64,000 nucleotides of DNA from Woeseiaceae bacterium (GTDB taxonomy: Bacteria; Pseudomonadota; Gammaproteobacteria; Steroidobacterales; Woeseiaceae), in the NCBI GenBank assembly GCA_028279985.1, contig JANQMR010000016.1:248001-312000 (forward strand), given 5' to 3'. This document shows positions 9,293 to 16,632 of this stretch, in pieces (position 1 is the stretch's first letter; each line of letters opens with the position of its first letter). Position numbers and translations under genes: made by a program. The notes beneath the pieces are model-generated. The model did not search any database and had not been told where the DNA came from. It worked only from the letters and a program-made list of their open reading frames with translations.

Positions 9293-9495
9293 TCAATATG
9301 CTCCTCTATTCTCCAAAAGTTCTTGTGGCAATGGCCTCTTCCCCGAGTGGGACCTTAGGCATGTTGCGCCACGACTTCAAGCATGACTTTCCGACTTTCA
9401 GGACCGACTTTCAGGACACCCACAATTCCTCCTCCGTCCGTTTTCGGGCGACTTCGTAGAGGTTCCTTAGGCTTAGAACGGCCGAACGGCGGCAG

Positions 9496-9957
9496 TCAAG
9501 ATCGCTGGATTCTCGGACCTCGCCTGCGCGGCGTGATAAAGAAAACACCGCCCACTGAGACGCCCCAAATAAGCCACCCGAGACCGTCGTTGAGGTTTTG
9601 CAATGCAACAAACGCCTGGACCGCGGCGGCCCGATCTTCCTGTGAGCTCTCGGGGGCCGTGGAGACCGTGCACGGGAGCTCGCCGGCACAAGCCATTTGC
9701 GAGATCCGGTGGTTTGCAATCGCCGCCGTACCGACCCAACCACCGGCGGCGAGCACGACACAGATTGGCAGGATCACCCCCATGCGGTGCCCCAGGAAGT
9801 ATGTCGCGATCGCAGCGATCGCCAAGAGGACTACGGTAAGAGCAATGACGATCAGCAAGACGGATACTCCATTGGTGAACGGCTGAAGCGGCCACCCGCC
9901 GCCAGCGGTCGAGGAGGCGTTCGAGGTTCGAGCGAGGTTCGACAGGTTCGAGGACAT
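9496..9957 (-). CDS. Small hypothetical membrane protein, start uncertain
   Basis: About 153 residues if translation starts at the ATG ending at 9957. The frame stays open to 10050, but that extension runs through direct repeats and is probably not native. Two or three hydrophobic segments are visible: V-S-V-L-L-I-V-I-A-L, then I-L-P-I-C-V-V-L-A-A-G-G-W, and near the end L-G-W-L-I-W-G-V-S-V-G-G-V-F-F. They are separated by a Cys-containing loop (M-A-C-A-G-E-L-P-C). The C-terminus is basic. I do not recognise the family. It lies alone between the prolyl oligopeptidase and ubiM, divergent from ubiM. Its N-terminal coding region overlaps the repeat cluster at 9944-10045, so the true start may have been altered by duplication. 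Confidence 0.5.
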   Translation of the reverse strand: MSSNLSNLARTSNASSTAGGGWPLQPFTNGVSVLLIVIALTVVLLAIAAIATYFLGHRMGVILPICVVLAAGGWVGTAAIANHRISQMACAGELPCTVSTAPESSQEDRAAAVQAFVALQNLNDGLGWLIWGVSVGGVFFITPRRRGPRIQRS

Positions 9958-10045
9958 CCACAGTTTCTCGGTCCATTTTCCCGAGCAGGTTCGAGGACAT
10001 CCACCAGAGGTTCGAGGACATCCACAGTTTCTCGGTCCATTTTCC
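9944..10045. repeat. 38-bp perfect direct repeat with an extra 18-bp copy
   Basis: A 38-bp segment at 9944-9981 recurs exactly at 10008-10045. A third, shorter copy of its first 18 bp (AGGTTCGAGGACATCCAC) lies at 9987-10004. The spacing of the long copies is 64 bp. There is no conserved spacer length or dyad, so this is not a CRISPR. It overlaps the upstream side of the small membrane protein gene. Confidence 0.95.
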
Positions 10046-10072
10046 AACATTGAGTTGAGAAATGCTTCGTGT

Positions 10073-10141
10073 GAACGATGGGTGTCCCAGTTTTCCCAGT
10101 TTTCCGGCGTGAACGATGAACGATGGGTGTCCCAGTTTTCC
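10073..10141. repeat. Two 24-bp copies of a GAACGATGGGTGTCCC-type motif
   Basis: The 24-bp sequence beginning GAACGATGGGTGTCCCAG occurs at 10073-10096 and 10118-10141. Shorter CCCAGTTTTCC echoes surround them up to about 10180. The core TGAACG(A/G)TGGGTGTCCC reappears in reverse orientation at 31706-31722, so it is a dispersed element. Such GTGTCCC-containing motifs often mark REP-like sequences in proteobacteria. About 215 bp of otherwise empty DNA follows before ubiM. Confidence 0.85.
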
Positions 10142-10355
10142 AGTTTTCTTCCCGTTCCCAGTTACTCCAGTTATTTCCCAGGTTATTTCTTATTCTCGAC
10201 GGGACCACCGGGGGGCGCTTCTTCTTGAGCACCGCGCAACAAGCGCGCACGATCGCCACCAAGCAAGCTTTAGGCGACAATGCGCAGTTACCCGTATTGC
10301 ATCCGGGTGGAGACAACGTCAGACTAACCGGCTGATTTTCGCGCAGATTTTTTCG

Positions 10356-11534
10356 ATGAATTACGATATCGCCGTCGTCGGCGCCGGCCCCGCCGGTTTG
10401 AGTTTCGCGCGATCGCTGGCGGACACCGGGCTTCGTATTGCGCTGATCGAGAAGCAGTCGGAGCTTGCGCTCGCCGAGCCCGAATTCGACGGGCGTGATA
10501 TCGCGCTCACTCATTTGTCGGTCCGGATACTGGAGGACCTGGGCGTCTGGGCACGCCTCACGGACGACGACAGGTCGCCGATCGAGGCGGCGAGAGTCCT
10601 GGACGGCCAGTCGCCCTATGTGATGAACATCGATACCAAAGGCGGCAAGCCCGGCGTGCTCGGTTACCTCGTGTCGAATCACATCCTTCGACGACTGTTG
10701 TTCGTCGAGGCGCGCCGCTTCGACAATATAGGCATCCACACCGACGTCGCCGTTACATCGGTGACGACGGACGCCGCGCGGGCATTGGTGAGCTTGTCGG
10801 ATGGGCGCAGGATGGAGTCGCGGCTGCTGATCGCCGCCGACAGCCGCTTTTCGGAAACCCGCAGGATGCTCGGAATATCGGCATCGATGTACGATTTCGG
10901 GCGGGTCTGCATCGTCTGCCGCATGGAACACGAGCACGCGCACGAGCGCATTGCCTACGAGTGTTTTCAGTACGGCAGGACACTGGCCGTATTGCCGTTG
11001 ACCGGAAAGTGTTGTTCGATCGTCGTCACCGCGCCGATGAGCGACAAAGACTCGATCATGTCGATGGACGCCGACCGTTTCAATGCGGACATCCAGGCGC
11101 GTTTCGGTCACCGCTACGGCGACATGCGACTGGTCGGCCGGCGGCATGCCTATCCGCTAGTGGCTGTTCACGCCTCGAAATTCGTCACGAGACGAGCCGC
11201 CCTGCTCGGCGATGCCGCCGTCGGCATGCACCCGGTTACTGCGCACGGTTTCAATCTCGGCTTGAGCGGGCAAAACCTGCTCGCCGGGGAGATCCGGAAC
11301 GCTGTCGCGCGCGCTGCGGCCATCAGCACAGGTTCGCTGCTGCAACGATACGAACGCAGGCACATGCGGTCGACACGGCCGATGTTTCACGGCACCAACG
11401 AGATCGTCCGTCTGTTCACCGATGAGCGGCCGCTGGCGAAACTGGCGAGAACGCTCACCTTGCGCGTGGCCAACCGTCTCCCGCCGATCAAGCGAGCGAT
11501 TCGGAACCGGCTGACGGAAATACCCCTGCGATAG
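10356..11534 (+). CDS. ubiM: FAD-dependent ubiquinone hydroxylase, UbiM-like
   Basis: 392 residues from ATG 10356, which directly opens the dinucleotide-binding motif (M-N-Y-D-I-A-V-V-G-A-G-P-A-G-L). The frame extends upstream into repeats but without coding character. It belongs to the UbiH/UbiF/COQ6 group of class A flavin monooxygenases. A G-R-D-I-A-L-T motif lies near residue 50, and the second FAD motif L-L-G-D-A-A-V-G-M-H-P-V-T-A-H-G-F-N-L-G is the family signature. The length and basic C-terminus fit UbiM, which hydroxylates the ubiquinone ring (C5 in demethoxyubiquinol). UbiH or UbiF identity cannot be excluded. It is cytoplasmic and membrane-associated, and stands alone here. Confidence 0.8.
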   Translation: MNYDIAVVGAGPAGLSFARSLADTGLRIALIEKQSELALAEPEFDGRDIALTHLSVRILEDLGVWARLTDDDRSPIEAARVLDGQSPYVMNIDTKGGKPGVLGYLVSNHILRRLLFVEARRFDNIGIHTDVAVTSVTTDAARALVSLSDGRRMESRLLIAADSRFSETRRMLGISASMYDFGRVCIVCRMEHEHAHERIAYECFQYGRTLAVLPLTGKCCSIVVTAPMSDKDSIMSMDADRFNADIQARFGHRYGDMRLVGRRHAYPLVAVHASKFVTRRAALLGDAAVGMHPVTAHGFNLGLSGQNLLAGEIRNAVARAAAISTGSLLQRYERRHMRSTRPMFHGTNEIVRLFTDERPLAKLARTLTLRVANRLPPIKRAIRNRLTEIPLR

Positions 11535-11707
11535 CGTACATCCAGCTTCGGGTGATACGTCGCTGGGCTTGAGCCTGCTGATAACTCGTCGTCTTAGTGC
11601 TTTTCCGTGTCGGATTCGTGAGTGGTTCTCCGGGTTGCCGGCACCAGTCGACATGGGGTTGGAATCACCATGGATCGACAAAGAAAACGGAAGTGATCCA
11701 GATTCAG

Positions 11708-11737
11708 TAGCCGTTTTCCTGAGAAGATCACTCCTTA
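11708..11737 (+). repeat. 30-bp segment shared with the dsbD relic at 35508
   Basis: The segment TAGCCGTTTTCCTGAGAAGA and the following ATCACTCCTTA recurs at 35508-35537 with two mismatches. At both sites it lies directly 5' of DsbD-derived sequence (intact here, a relic there). It is therefore upstream DNA that was copied with the gene rather than an independent element. No function is visible in it. Confidence 0.75.
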
Positions 11738-11786
11738 TCCATACGGTCTGCAACGGGCCGGATGTCTGTTCGCTCGGAGATTTCGC

Positions 11787-13919
11787 TTGTCCATGGCCGC
11801 TATTGAAAGAAACTGCTTGATATTCTTTACGTTTCTCCTTTCGGCCACAGTCGCCCAGGCTCAGGTCGCCGGTGAACTGGTGTCGGCCGACAAGGGCGCC
11901 CAGCCAGGGTCTCGGACCGCGGTCGCCCTGAAGCTCACCCACGATCCGGGCTGGCACACCTACTGGGTCTCGCCGGGCATTGGTGAGGCAACCTCGATCG
12001 AGTGGACCCTCCCCGAAGGCTGGATCGCGAGCGATATCGACTGGCCGGTGCCGGTCAAGATCTACACTCAGGCCGGTGATGTTTCCGGGCATGGATTTGA
12101 AGGCGTAGCCTATCTGCCGCTTGACCTCATCGTGTCGGCCGACGCGCCGGTCGGGGAAACGGTGACGCTTGGAGCCAACGTCAAATGGCTGATGTGCGAG
12201 TACGAGATTTGCATCCCCGGCGGCGCCGAGCTCGAGTTGGCTTTGCCGATTGTCGGAGAAACCCCAACACCGAACGCCGACGTGCAAGCGGCACTCGCGG
12301 CGACGCCGATGCCGGAAGCCGGCGAAGGTTTCGAGATTTCCGCGACACGCGACGGTGAGCTGATGACGCTCACTGTCGAAGCTGACGCCGAGTTTTCTGA
12401 TCCGCATTTCTTCAGCTTCGATGAACTGGTCTGGCACGATGCCGTGCAGGAGTACGCGCTCAGCGACGGCAAACTCGAAGCCACCTTGCCGATCGATTCC
12501 TACTACGAGCCCGAGATAACGACGCTCTCAGGCGTCTTGGCCTTCACCGACGGCGACGGCCACTACCGCGGTCTTCTTATCAATGCACCCTTGACCACCG
12601 CCAACTCCACGGGCGTCGGGGCAGCGTCTGCCAAGAACGTCACGTCCGGGTTTGGCGGTCTGAGCACACTCGGCGTGGGGCAGGCGCTGCTTTTTGCTTT
12701 CATCGGCGGTCTGATCCTGAATCTCATGCCCTGTGTGTTGCCGATCCTGTCGATGAAGGCATTGGGCCTGGCGAACGCCGGCGGCCTCGAAGCGGCGGCC
12801 GTGCGTCAGGAAGGCTGGCTCTACACCTTAGGTGTGGTGGTATCCATGGTCGCGCTCGCCGTACTACTGCTCGCGGCGTGTGCGGCCTTGGGTGCCGTTG
12901 GCTGGGGCTTTCACCTGCAAAACCCGATGGTGGTCCTGGCGCTTGCCCTGACGATGGTGGCGGTCGGCCTGAACCTGCTGGGCGTGTTCGAGTCCGGCTT
13001 AGGACTAACCGGCGCCGGCCAGAACCTGAGCAAAGGCCATAGCGCCGGCGCCTCGTTCATGACCGGCGTCCTAGCCGTTGTCGTCGCTGCCCCTTGTACG
13101 GCGCCCTTCATGGCCGCAGCCTTGGGTGCCGCGCTCATCCAACCGGCCCCGATTGCGTTGTCGATCTTCGCGATGCTCGGCCTCGGATTGGCATTTCCCT
13201 ATTTGTTGATTGCCTTGTCGCCGGCGACTCGCCGGTGGTTGCCGAAGCCCGGCGCCTGGATGGCGGTGTTCCGGCAGCTTCTGGCGTTCCCGATGTTCGC
13301 AACCGCAATCTGGCTATTGTGGGTCGTGGGCGGTCAACGCGGCTCGGATGCGATGACCTTGGGGCTCATTGCGATACTACTGTTAGGAATTGGAGCCTGG
13401 GGCTACGGCGGTCTGCAAAAGAGCCAACGACGCCTACCCTGGGCAGTGACGACGGGCGCAGCGGTGCTGCTGCTCCCCTGGGTGTTCCTCCAAATCGACA
13501 AGCTGAATCCTGCGGACGCAAGCGCCCCGACGGCAACCGCCGAAGCGCCGTTCGAGGAAGTGGCCTACTCACCGGCGGCGCTCGATGCCGCGCTCGAAGA
13601 CGGAAGGCCGGTGTTCGCCTACTTCACGGCCGACTGGTGCGTGACCTGCAAGGTCAACGAGCGTGTCGCGATCAAGACCGCGACGGCCGCCGCGGCCTTC
13701 AAGGAGAACGGCGTGACGGTGATGGTGGGCGACTGGACGAACCAGAACCCCGACATCACCGAGATCCTGATGCGCTACGAACGCGCGGGCGTACCGATGT
13801 ACCTCTACTTCCCGCCAGGCGCCAGCGCCGACGAGGGCCAACTGCTGCCGCAAATCCTCACCCCGAGCCTACTCGCCGGCGCCGTCAGCAACGTGAGTCA
13901 ACCCGCACGAGATGAGTAA
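11787..13919 (+). CDS. Thiol:disulfide interchange protein, DsbD/ScsB type
   Basis: 710 residues. TTG 11787 has GGAG ~7 bp upstream; ATG 11793 is the alternative start. A signal peptide (F-F-T-F-L-L-S-A-T-V-A-Q-A) is followed by an N-terminal immunoglobulin-like DsbC-type domain with a W-L-M-C-E-Y-E-I-C cysteine pair. Then comes the eight-helix DsbD membrane domain with N-L-M-P-C-V-L-P and A-A-P-C-T-A-P, the two cysteines that carry electrons across the membrane. The C-terminal thioredoxin domain has A-D-W-C-V-T-C-K near residue 618. It passes reducing power from cytoplasmic thioredoxin to periplasmic partners. No partner gene is adjacent; the TlpA-like lipoprotein at 27.5 kb is one possible client. 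A deletion relic of a close homologue lies at 35.5 kb. Confidence 0.92.
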   Translation: MSMAAIERNCLIFFTFLLSATVAQAQVAGELVSADKGAQPGSRTAVALKLTHDPGWHTYWVSPGIGEATSIEWTLPEGWIASDIDWPVPVKIYTQAGDVSGHGFEGVAYLPLDLIVSADAPVGETVTLGANVKWLMCEYEICIPGGAELELALPIVGETPTPNADVQAALAATPMPEAGEGFEISATRDGELMTLTVEADAEFSDPHFFSFDELVWHDAVQEYALSDGKLEATLPIDSYYEPEITTLSGVLAFTDGDGHYRGLLINAPLTTANSTGVGAASAKNVTSGFGGLSTLGVGQALLFAFIGGLILNLMPCVLPILSMKALGLANAGGLEAAAVRQEGWLYTLGVVVSMVALAVLLLAACAALGAVGWGFHLQNPMVVLALALTMVAVGLNLLGVFESGLGLTGAGQNLSKGHSAGASFMTGVLAVVVAAPCTAPFMAAALGAALIQPAPIALSIFAMLGLGLAFPYLLIALSPATRRWLPKPGAWMAVFRQLLAFPMFATAIWLLWVVGGQRGSDAMTLGLIAILLLGIGAWGYGGLQKSQRRLPWAVTTGAAVLLLPWVFLQIDKLNPADASAPTATAEAPFEEVAYSPAALDAALEDGRPVFAYFTADWCVTCKVNERVAIKTATAAAAFKENGVTVMVGDWTNQNPDITEILMRYERAGVPMYLYFPPGASADEGQLLPQILTPSLLAGAVSNVSQPARDE

Positions 13920-14270
13920 CCACCGAGCATAAGTATCTCAGCTTTACGACGGTGCTTGGTGCGGAGTGCTCTCGACGGCGGTCCGGTGCATGTTCGTCTC
14001 AAGTTGCGGTTCTTCCCGGTCTTGGGGTTCGCCTCGCTACCCAAATCTCGATTGATTGCCGCGATTAAGGGGCCGCTACCTGATGCGCGTCGAAGCACAA
14101 TGGCATTGGGCATGTTCTCGATGAGCTTTTAGATATCAATCTGCTAGATATCAATCTGCTATAGAAGGCTCCAAGAGTAGTGCAAGCCTCGTAAAGCAAT
14201 CTCTGTCAGATGTCAGTTGTCACTTGACAACCACCCGCAATTCGACCATTGTTTACCGGAAGACGACTCG
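13920..14270. other. Intergenic stretch, no gene recognised
   Basis: About 350 bp between dsbD and the HicA-like gene. No convincing reading frame or dyad is seen in the first 200 bp. The only clear structure is the 15-bp direct repeat at 14131-14160, which lies in a locally AT-rich stretch and could belong to the control region of the following toxin-antitoxin-like pair. Confidence 0.6.
14131..14160 (+). promoter_or_regulatory. Tandem 15-bp repeat, candidate operator
   Basis: AGATATCAATCTGCT occurs twice in direct succession (14131-14145 and 14146-14160), about 110 bp before the HicA-like/HTH pair. Each unit contains the palindrome GATATC. Direct repeats upstream of toxin-antitoxin operons commonly bind the antitoxin, but nothing here proves binding. 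Confidence 0.35.
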
Positions 14271-14522
14271 ATGGTACGCAGGCGACATCCAAAAAAGGAA
14301 GTCGAAGACGCCATCAGGTATGCCGAGGAATCCGGATGGCGGGTAGCGCTTGGCGGTTCTCATGTATGGGGCAAAATCTATTGCCCATACAATGAAACAG
14401 CGTGCCGATGCGGAGCATTCTGTATATCGAGCATCTCCAGTACTCCTCGAAACGCAACCGCTCATGCGAGGCAGATTCGCCGGGTTGTCGACAACTGTAT
14501 CGGGAAAGAAGGCGAAACATAG
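14271..14522 (+). CDS. Small basic HicA-like protein, putative toxin
   Basis: 83 residues from ATG 14271, with GGAAG at 14258-14262 as ribosome binding site. The pattern G-W-R-V, then G-S-H-V-W-G-K-I-Y-C, then I-S-S-T-P and H-A-R-Q-I-R-R recalls the HicA double-stranded-RNA-binding-like toxin fold: Gly-Trp, a Gly-Ser-His centre and a C-terminal basic helix. Here the His of G-S-H would be the catalytic residue. Several cysteines are unusual for classical HicA. The next gene starts 15 bp downstream and encodes a DNA-binding protein, the arrangement of a type II toxin-antitoxin pair. The toxin assignment is inferred from pattern and context only. Confidence 0.6.
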   Translation: MVRRRHPKKEVEDAIRYAEESGWRVALGGSHVWGKIYCPYNETACRCGAFCISSISSTPRNATAHARQIRRVVDNCIGKEGET

Positions 14523-14537
14523 GCAGGAGTGCTAGAC

Positions 14538-15065
14538 GTGAGCCAGTACGATTTCACATTGAAGTTTGCACTAGCGCAGGACGATACGGATCCCGAGGCT
14601 TTTGTGGAACGACTCCTCTCCGAGGGTTGCGACGACGCGCTCGTTGGCGTTGGCCAGTACGGCCGTATTGCGCTCAACTTCACTCGCGAAGCAAGCTCCG
14701 CATCCAAGGCCATACTCACCGCACTGTCCGATGTCCAGCGGGTCATTCCGGGTGCCCGTTTGATTGAAGCATCGCCCGACTTCGTCGGGCTTACCGACAT
14801 CGCCAACTTACTCGGTTTTTCCCGCCAGCACATGCGTAAGTTGGTCATGAAGAACGGGGCGAGATTTCCCCTGCCTGTTCACGACGGCAAGCCGGCAATT
14901 TGGCATCTTGCAACCGTGCTGACGTGGTTCAGAGACGAGAAGGGTCGTAAGCTGAACGGGGCTCTGTTGGAAATTTCTCGCGTCGCGATGCAGTGTAATC
15001 TGATCAAGGAAACCGCTGGTCTCGACCGCAAGATATCCGATCGTCTACGACAGCTCTTAGTTTAA
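14538..15065 (+). CDS. Helix-turn-helix protein, probable antitoxin partner
   Basis: 175 residues from GTG 14538, preceded by AGGAG at 14525-14529. An earlier in-frame GTG at 14529 overlaps that Shine-Dalgarno. Residues ~1-75 form a small alpha/beta domain (Y-D-F-T-L-K-F, then G-Q-Y-G-R-I-A-L-N-F-T-R). This is followed by a helix-turn-helix of AlpA/MerR type (L-T-D-I-A-N-L-L-G-F-S-R-Q-H-M-R-K-L-V) with a basic beta-wing. The C-terminus is helical. It probably represses its own operon and neutralises the preceding HicA-like protein. An independent regulator is the alternative. The following ~160 bp carry no gene. Confidence 0.6.
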   Translation: MSQYDFTLKFALAQDDTDPEAFVERLLSEGCDDALVGVGQYGRIALNFTREASSASKAILTALSDVQRVIPGARLIEASPDFVGLTDIANLLGFSRQHMRKLVMKNGARFPLPVHDGKPAIWHLATVLTWFRDEKGRKLNGALLEISRVAMQCNLIKETAGLDRKISDRLRQLLV

Positions 15066-15226
15066 AGTCGGCTCGTCCGTAACCGAAATACTCATTTTCG
15101 AAGCCGCAATTGCGTCTGCCTCAATATCAAATTTCTCAGATCAACAAGGGGAGTTCACGCAGCGCCACATAGAATCAACGTGAAGTCTGTTTGTACTTGC
15201 AATCACTTGTCCAACTTCCTTCATTG

Positions 15227-15721
15227 TCACTCAGGCACCGTAGCCGTGAAAGCGAGGCGGGGATCAAAGCGGAAAGGTTCTGTAGAGACTAGTTCAACGT
15301 CTTTCATACGCGGGTGAGCGGGATTGAGCATCGCATTCCGATCCCTGGGTGAGACGGCTGACGGCGCGCAGAGGATAAGCGTTTCGCCGCGATCCAGCCA
15401 TGCGTCACCTGTTCTCTGGCGCCACGTTCTCCCGTCCTTACCTGCCCGGCTTGCGGTTCTCGGAATGTCCTCCAGTGCAACGATTTCGATCCCACCGTCG
15501 TCAGGCGCGTCGATTTCAACGAGCATGATGTTCTTCGGCAGCAGGATACGCATGGAGGGGCCGAAATGAACGAGCATTTCGAGAATACAGGTCGAGGCGT
15601 TGAGGCTTGTGTAGACAACCCCGCGGCCACGACCGGAGTTCCACCGTGCGCCGTGATCTCTGTTGCCACCGCCGTCGAGTTTCTCGGCATGGCGCCGTGT
15701 GGCTAGCCTGAAAAGCCGCAT
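15227..15721 (-). CDS. RES-domain toxin (NAD+-degrading type)
   Basis: 164 residues on the minus strand. The RES family order is visible: an early Arg in R-L-F-R-L-A, then A-R-W-N-S-G-R-G-R-G-V-V-Y-T-S (Arg and Tyr of the NAD pocket), L-E-M-L-V-H (catalytic Glu), and a late P-S-A-V-S-P-R-D-R-N-A-M-L-N-P-A-H-P (Ser and the C-terminal N-P-x-H-P motif). RES toxins such as MbcT, ParT and Xre-RES act by consuming or ADP-ribosylating with NAD+. It starts 5 bp after the stop of the Xre/DUF2384 antitoxin gene. All key residues are present, so it appears intact. Confidence 0.88.
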   Translation of the reverse strand: MRLFRLATRRHAEKLDGGGNRDHGARWNSGRGRGVVYTSLNASTCILEMLVHFGPSMRILLPKNIMLVEIDAPDDGGIEIVALEDIPRTASRAGKDGRTWRQRTGDAWLDRGETLILCAPSAVSPRDRNAMLNPAHPRMKDVELVSTEPFRFDPRLAFTATVPE

Positions 15722-15726
15722 GTCGG

Positions 15727-16176
15727 CTAACTATAGTCGCCATAATCGATGCGACGCAGAACGATCTCAACACGCTTCGCCCCATCGTCGGTGATGAGCA
15801 AGTCGATGGGCGCCTCGGCGCCCAGCGCCGGATTCGACTCGTGTAGCCAGGTCTCCGCGTCTTCTTCGCCGTCGAATACGTCGGCAGCGTAAGCTTTCAA
15901 GCGGGCGAGCCTCGCAAGGCGGTCGCCTTCCTCGATGCTCAACGGCAGCCGTTCGCGGACTTTCCGGGCGAACGTGGATTTCGGGATAAAACGATGGACT
16001 TCGTCGAGCGTCAGCACATGGTGATCGATTGCCGATTTGACGATTGCCGCGTTGACACCGCTCAAAACCCGTTTGTGTGTCAGAGACCGGCAAAGCCCCT
16101 TTGCGGATCGGATATTGGTCGCGACTGCGGTCATTTTCTTGGTCTTGCGAGTCGAATCCCGGCCAGCGGTAGACAT
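15727..16176 (-). CDS. Xre/MbcA/ParS family antitoxin (DUF2384) of the RES pair
   Basis: 149 residues; the ATG ending at 16176 is favoured because a GGGA precedes it by ~8 bp. The N-terminus is rich in Lys, Thr and Ser. A helical DNA-binding region follows (I-D-H-H-V-L-T-L-D-E-V-H-R-F-I-P-K-S-T-F-A-R-K-V). The DUF2384 C-terminal domain has L-P-L-S-I-E-E-G-D-R-L-A-R-L-A-R and A-E-T-W-L-H-E-S-N-P-A-L-G, where the N-P-A-L-G motif binds the RES toxin. It is the first gene of the operon and would bind its own promoter. The C-terminal tail inserts in the toxin active site in solved relatives. Confidence 0.87.
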   Translation of the reverse strand: MSTAGRDSTRKTKKMTAVATNIRSAKGLCRSLTHKRVLSGVNAAIVKSAIDHHVLTLDEVHRFIPKSTFARKVRERLPLSIEEGDRLARLARLKAYAADVFDGEEDAETWLHESNPALGAEAPIDLLITDDGAKRVEIVLRRIDYGDYS

Positions 16177-16384
16177 GATAGCGATCCCAAATGAGACAGG
16201 TAGCATACCATATGGCATTCTATCGCGTATATCGTCACTCTAAACTGACACAACAAAGTAGTGATGACCATGTCAATAACTGGAGACATTTGCTGATTAT
16301 TGGTAGCTGCCAAAGTCCTGATCGAAACGAAGTCTTCGCCAATCAACTTCGGTTCGATCCAAATTCCGCCGGCTCGTCCAGTTC
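16177..16384. other. Intergenic region upstream of the RES/Xre operon
   Basis: About 210 bp between the Xre antitoxin start and the end of the decayed VOC gene. It is moderately AT-rich and must contain the antitoxin operon promoter. I see no clean dyad or convincing reading frame in it. Confidence 0.5.
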
Positions 16385-16620
16385 TTATTGGTGAAGCGCG
16401 GTCCGATTGCCTTCACTATCTTCGATCTCGGCTACAAAACCGAGCACACCGATAGATTTCTTGGGATACAGTAGCTTCCCGTTTCCGGCGATTGTCCTCT
16501 CGATGATCAGGTCAATATCATCGACGGAAAAATGTAGGACCGCGCTCTGCTTACCACCCCGACTGTCCAGCTCGCATCCTACTTGTCCTCGATTTCAGGA
16601 GGCGTGTAGAGACATAGGGT
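16385..16620 (-). pseudogene. Decayed VOC (glyoxalase/bleomycin-resistance-like) gene, C-terminal fragment
   Basis: On the minus strand, the frame ending at the TAA 16387-16385 reads S-A-V-L-H-F-S-V-D-D-I-D, then G-K-L-L-Y-P-K-K-S-I-G-V-L-G-F-V-A, then E-D-S-E-G-N-R-T-A-L-H-Q. This is the C-terminal half of a typical VOC-fold protein (metal-site Glu in E-D-x-E-G-N-R, final A-L-H). Further 5' this frame meets a stop, and the continuation (T-L-C-L-Y-T-P-P-E-I-E-D-K) lies in another frame. The gene is therefore truncated and frameshifted. It abuts the PepSY protein gene at its 5' side. Confidence 0.65.
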
Positions 16621-16632
16621 ATCGCCTCACAC

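Noticed and set aside
9944..10045. CRISPR-like direct repeats
   Set aside because: Only two full copies and one partial copy, no regular spacers, no dyad in the repeat and no cas genes.
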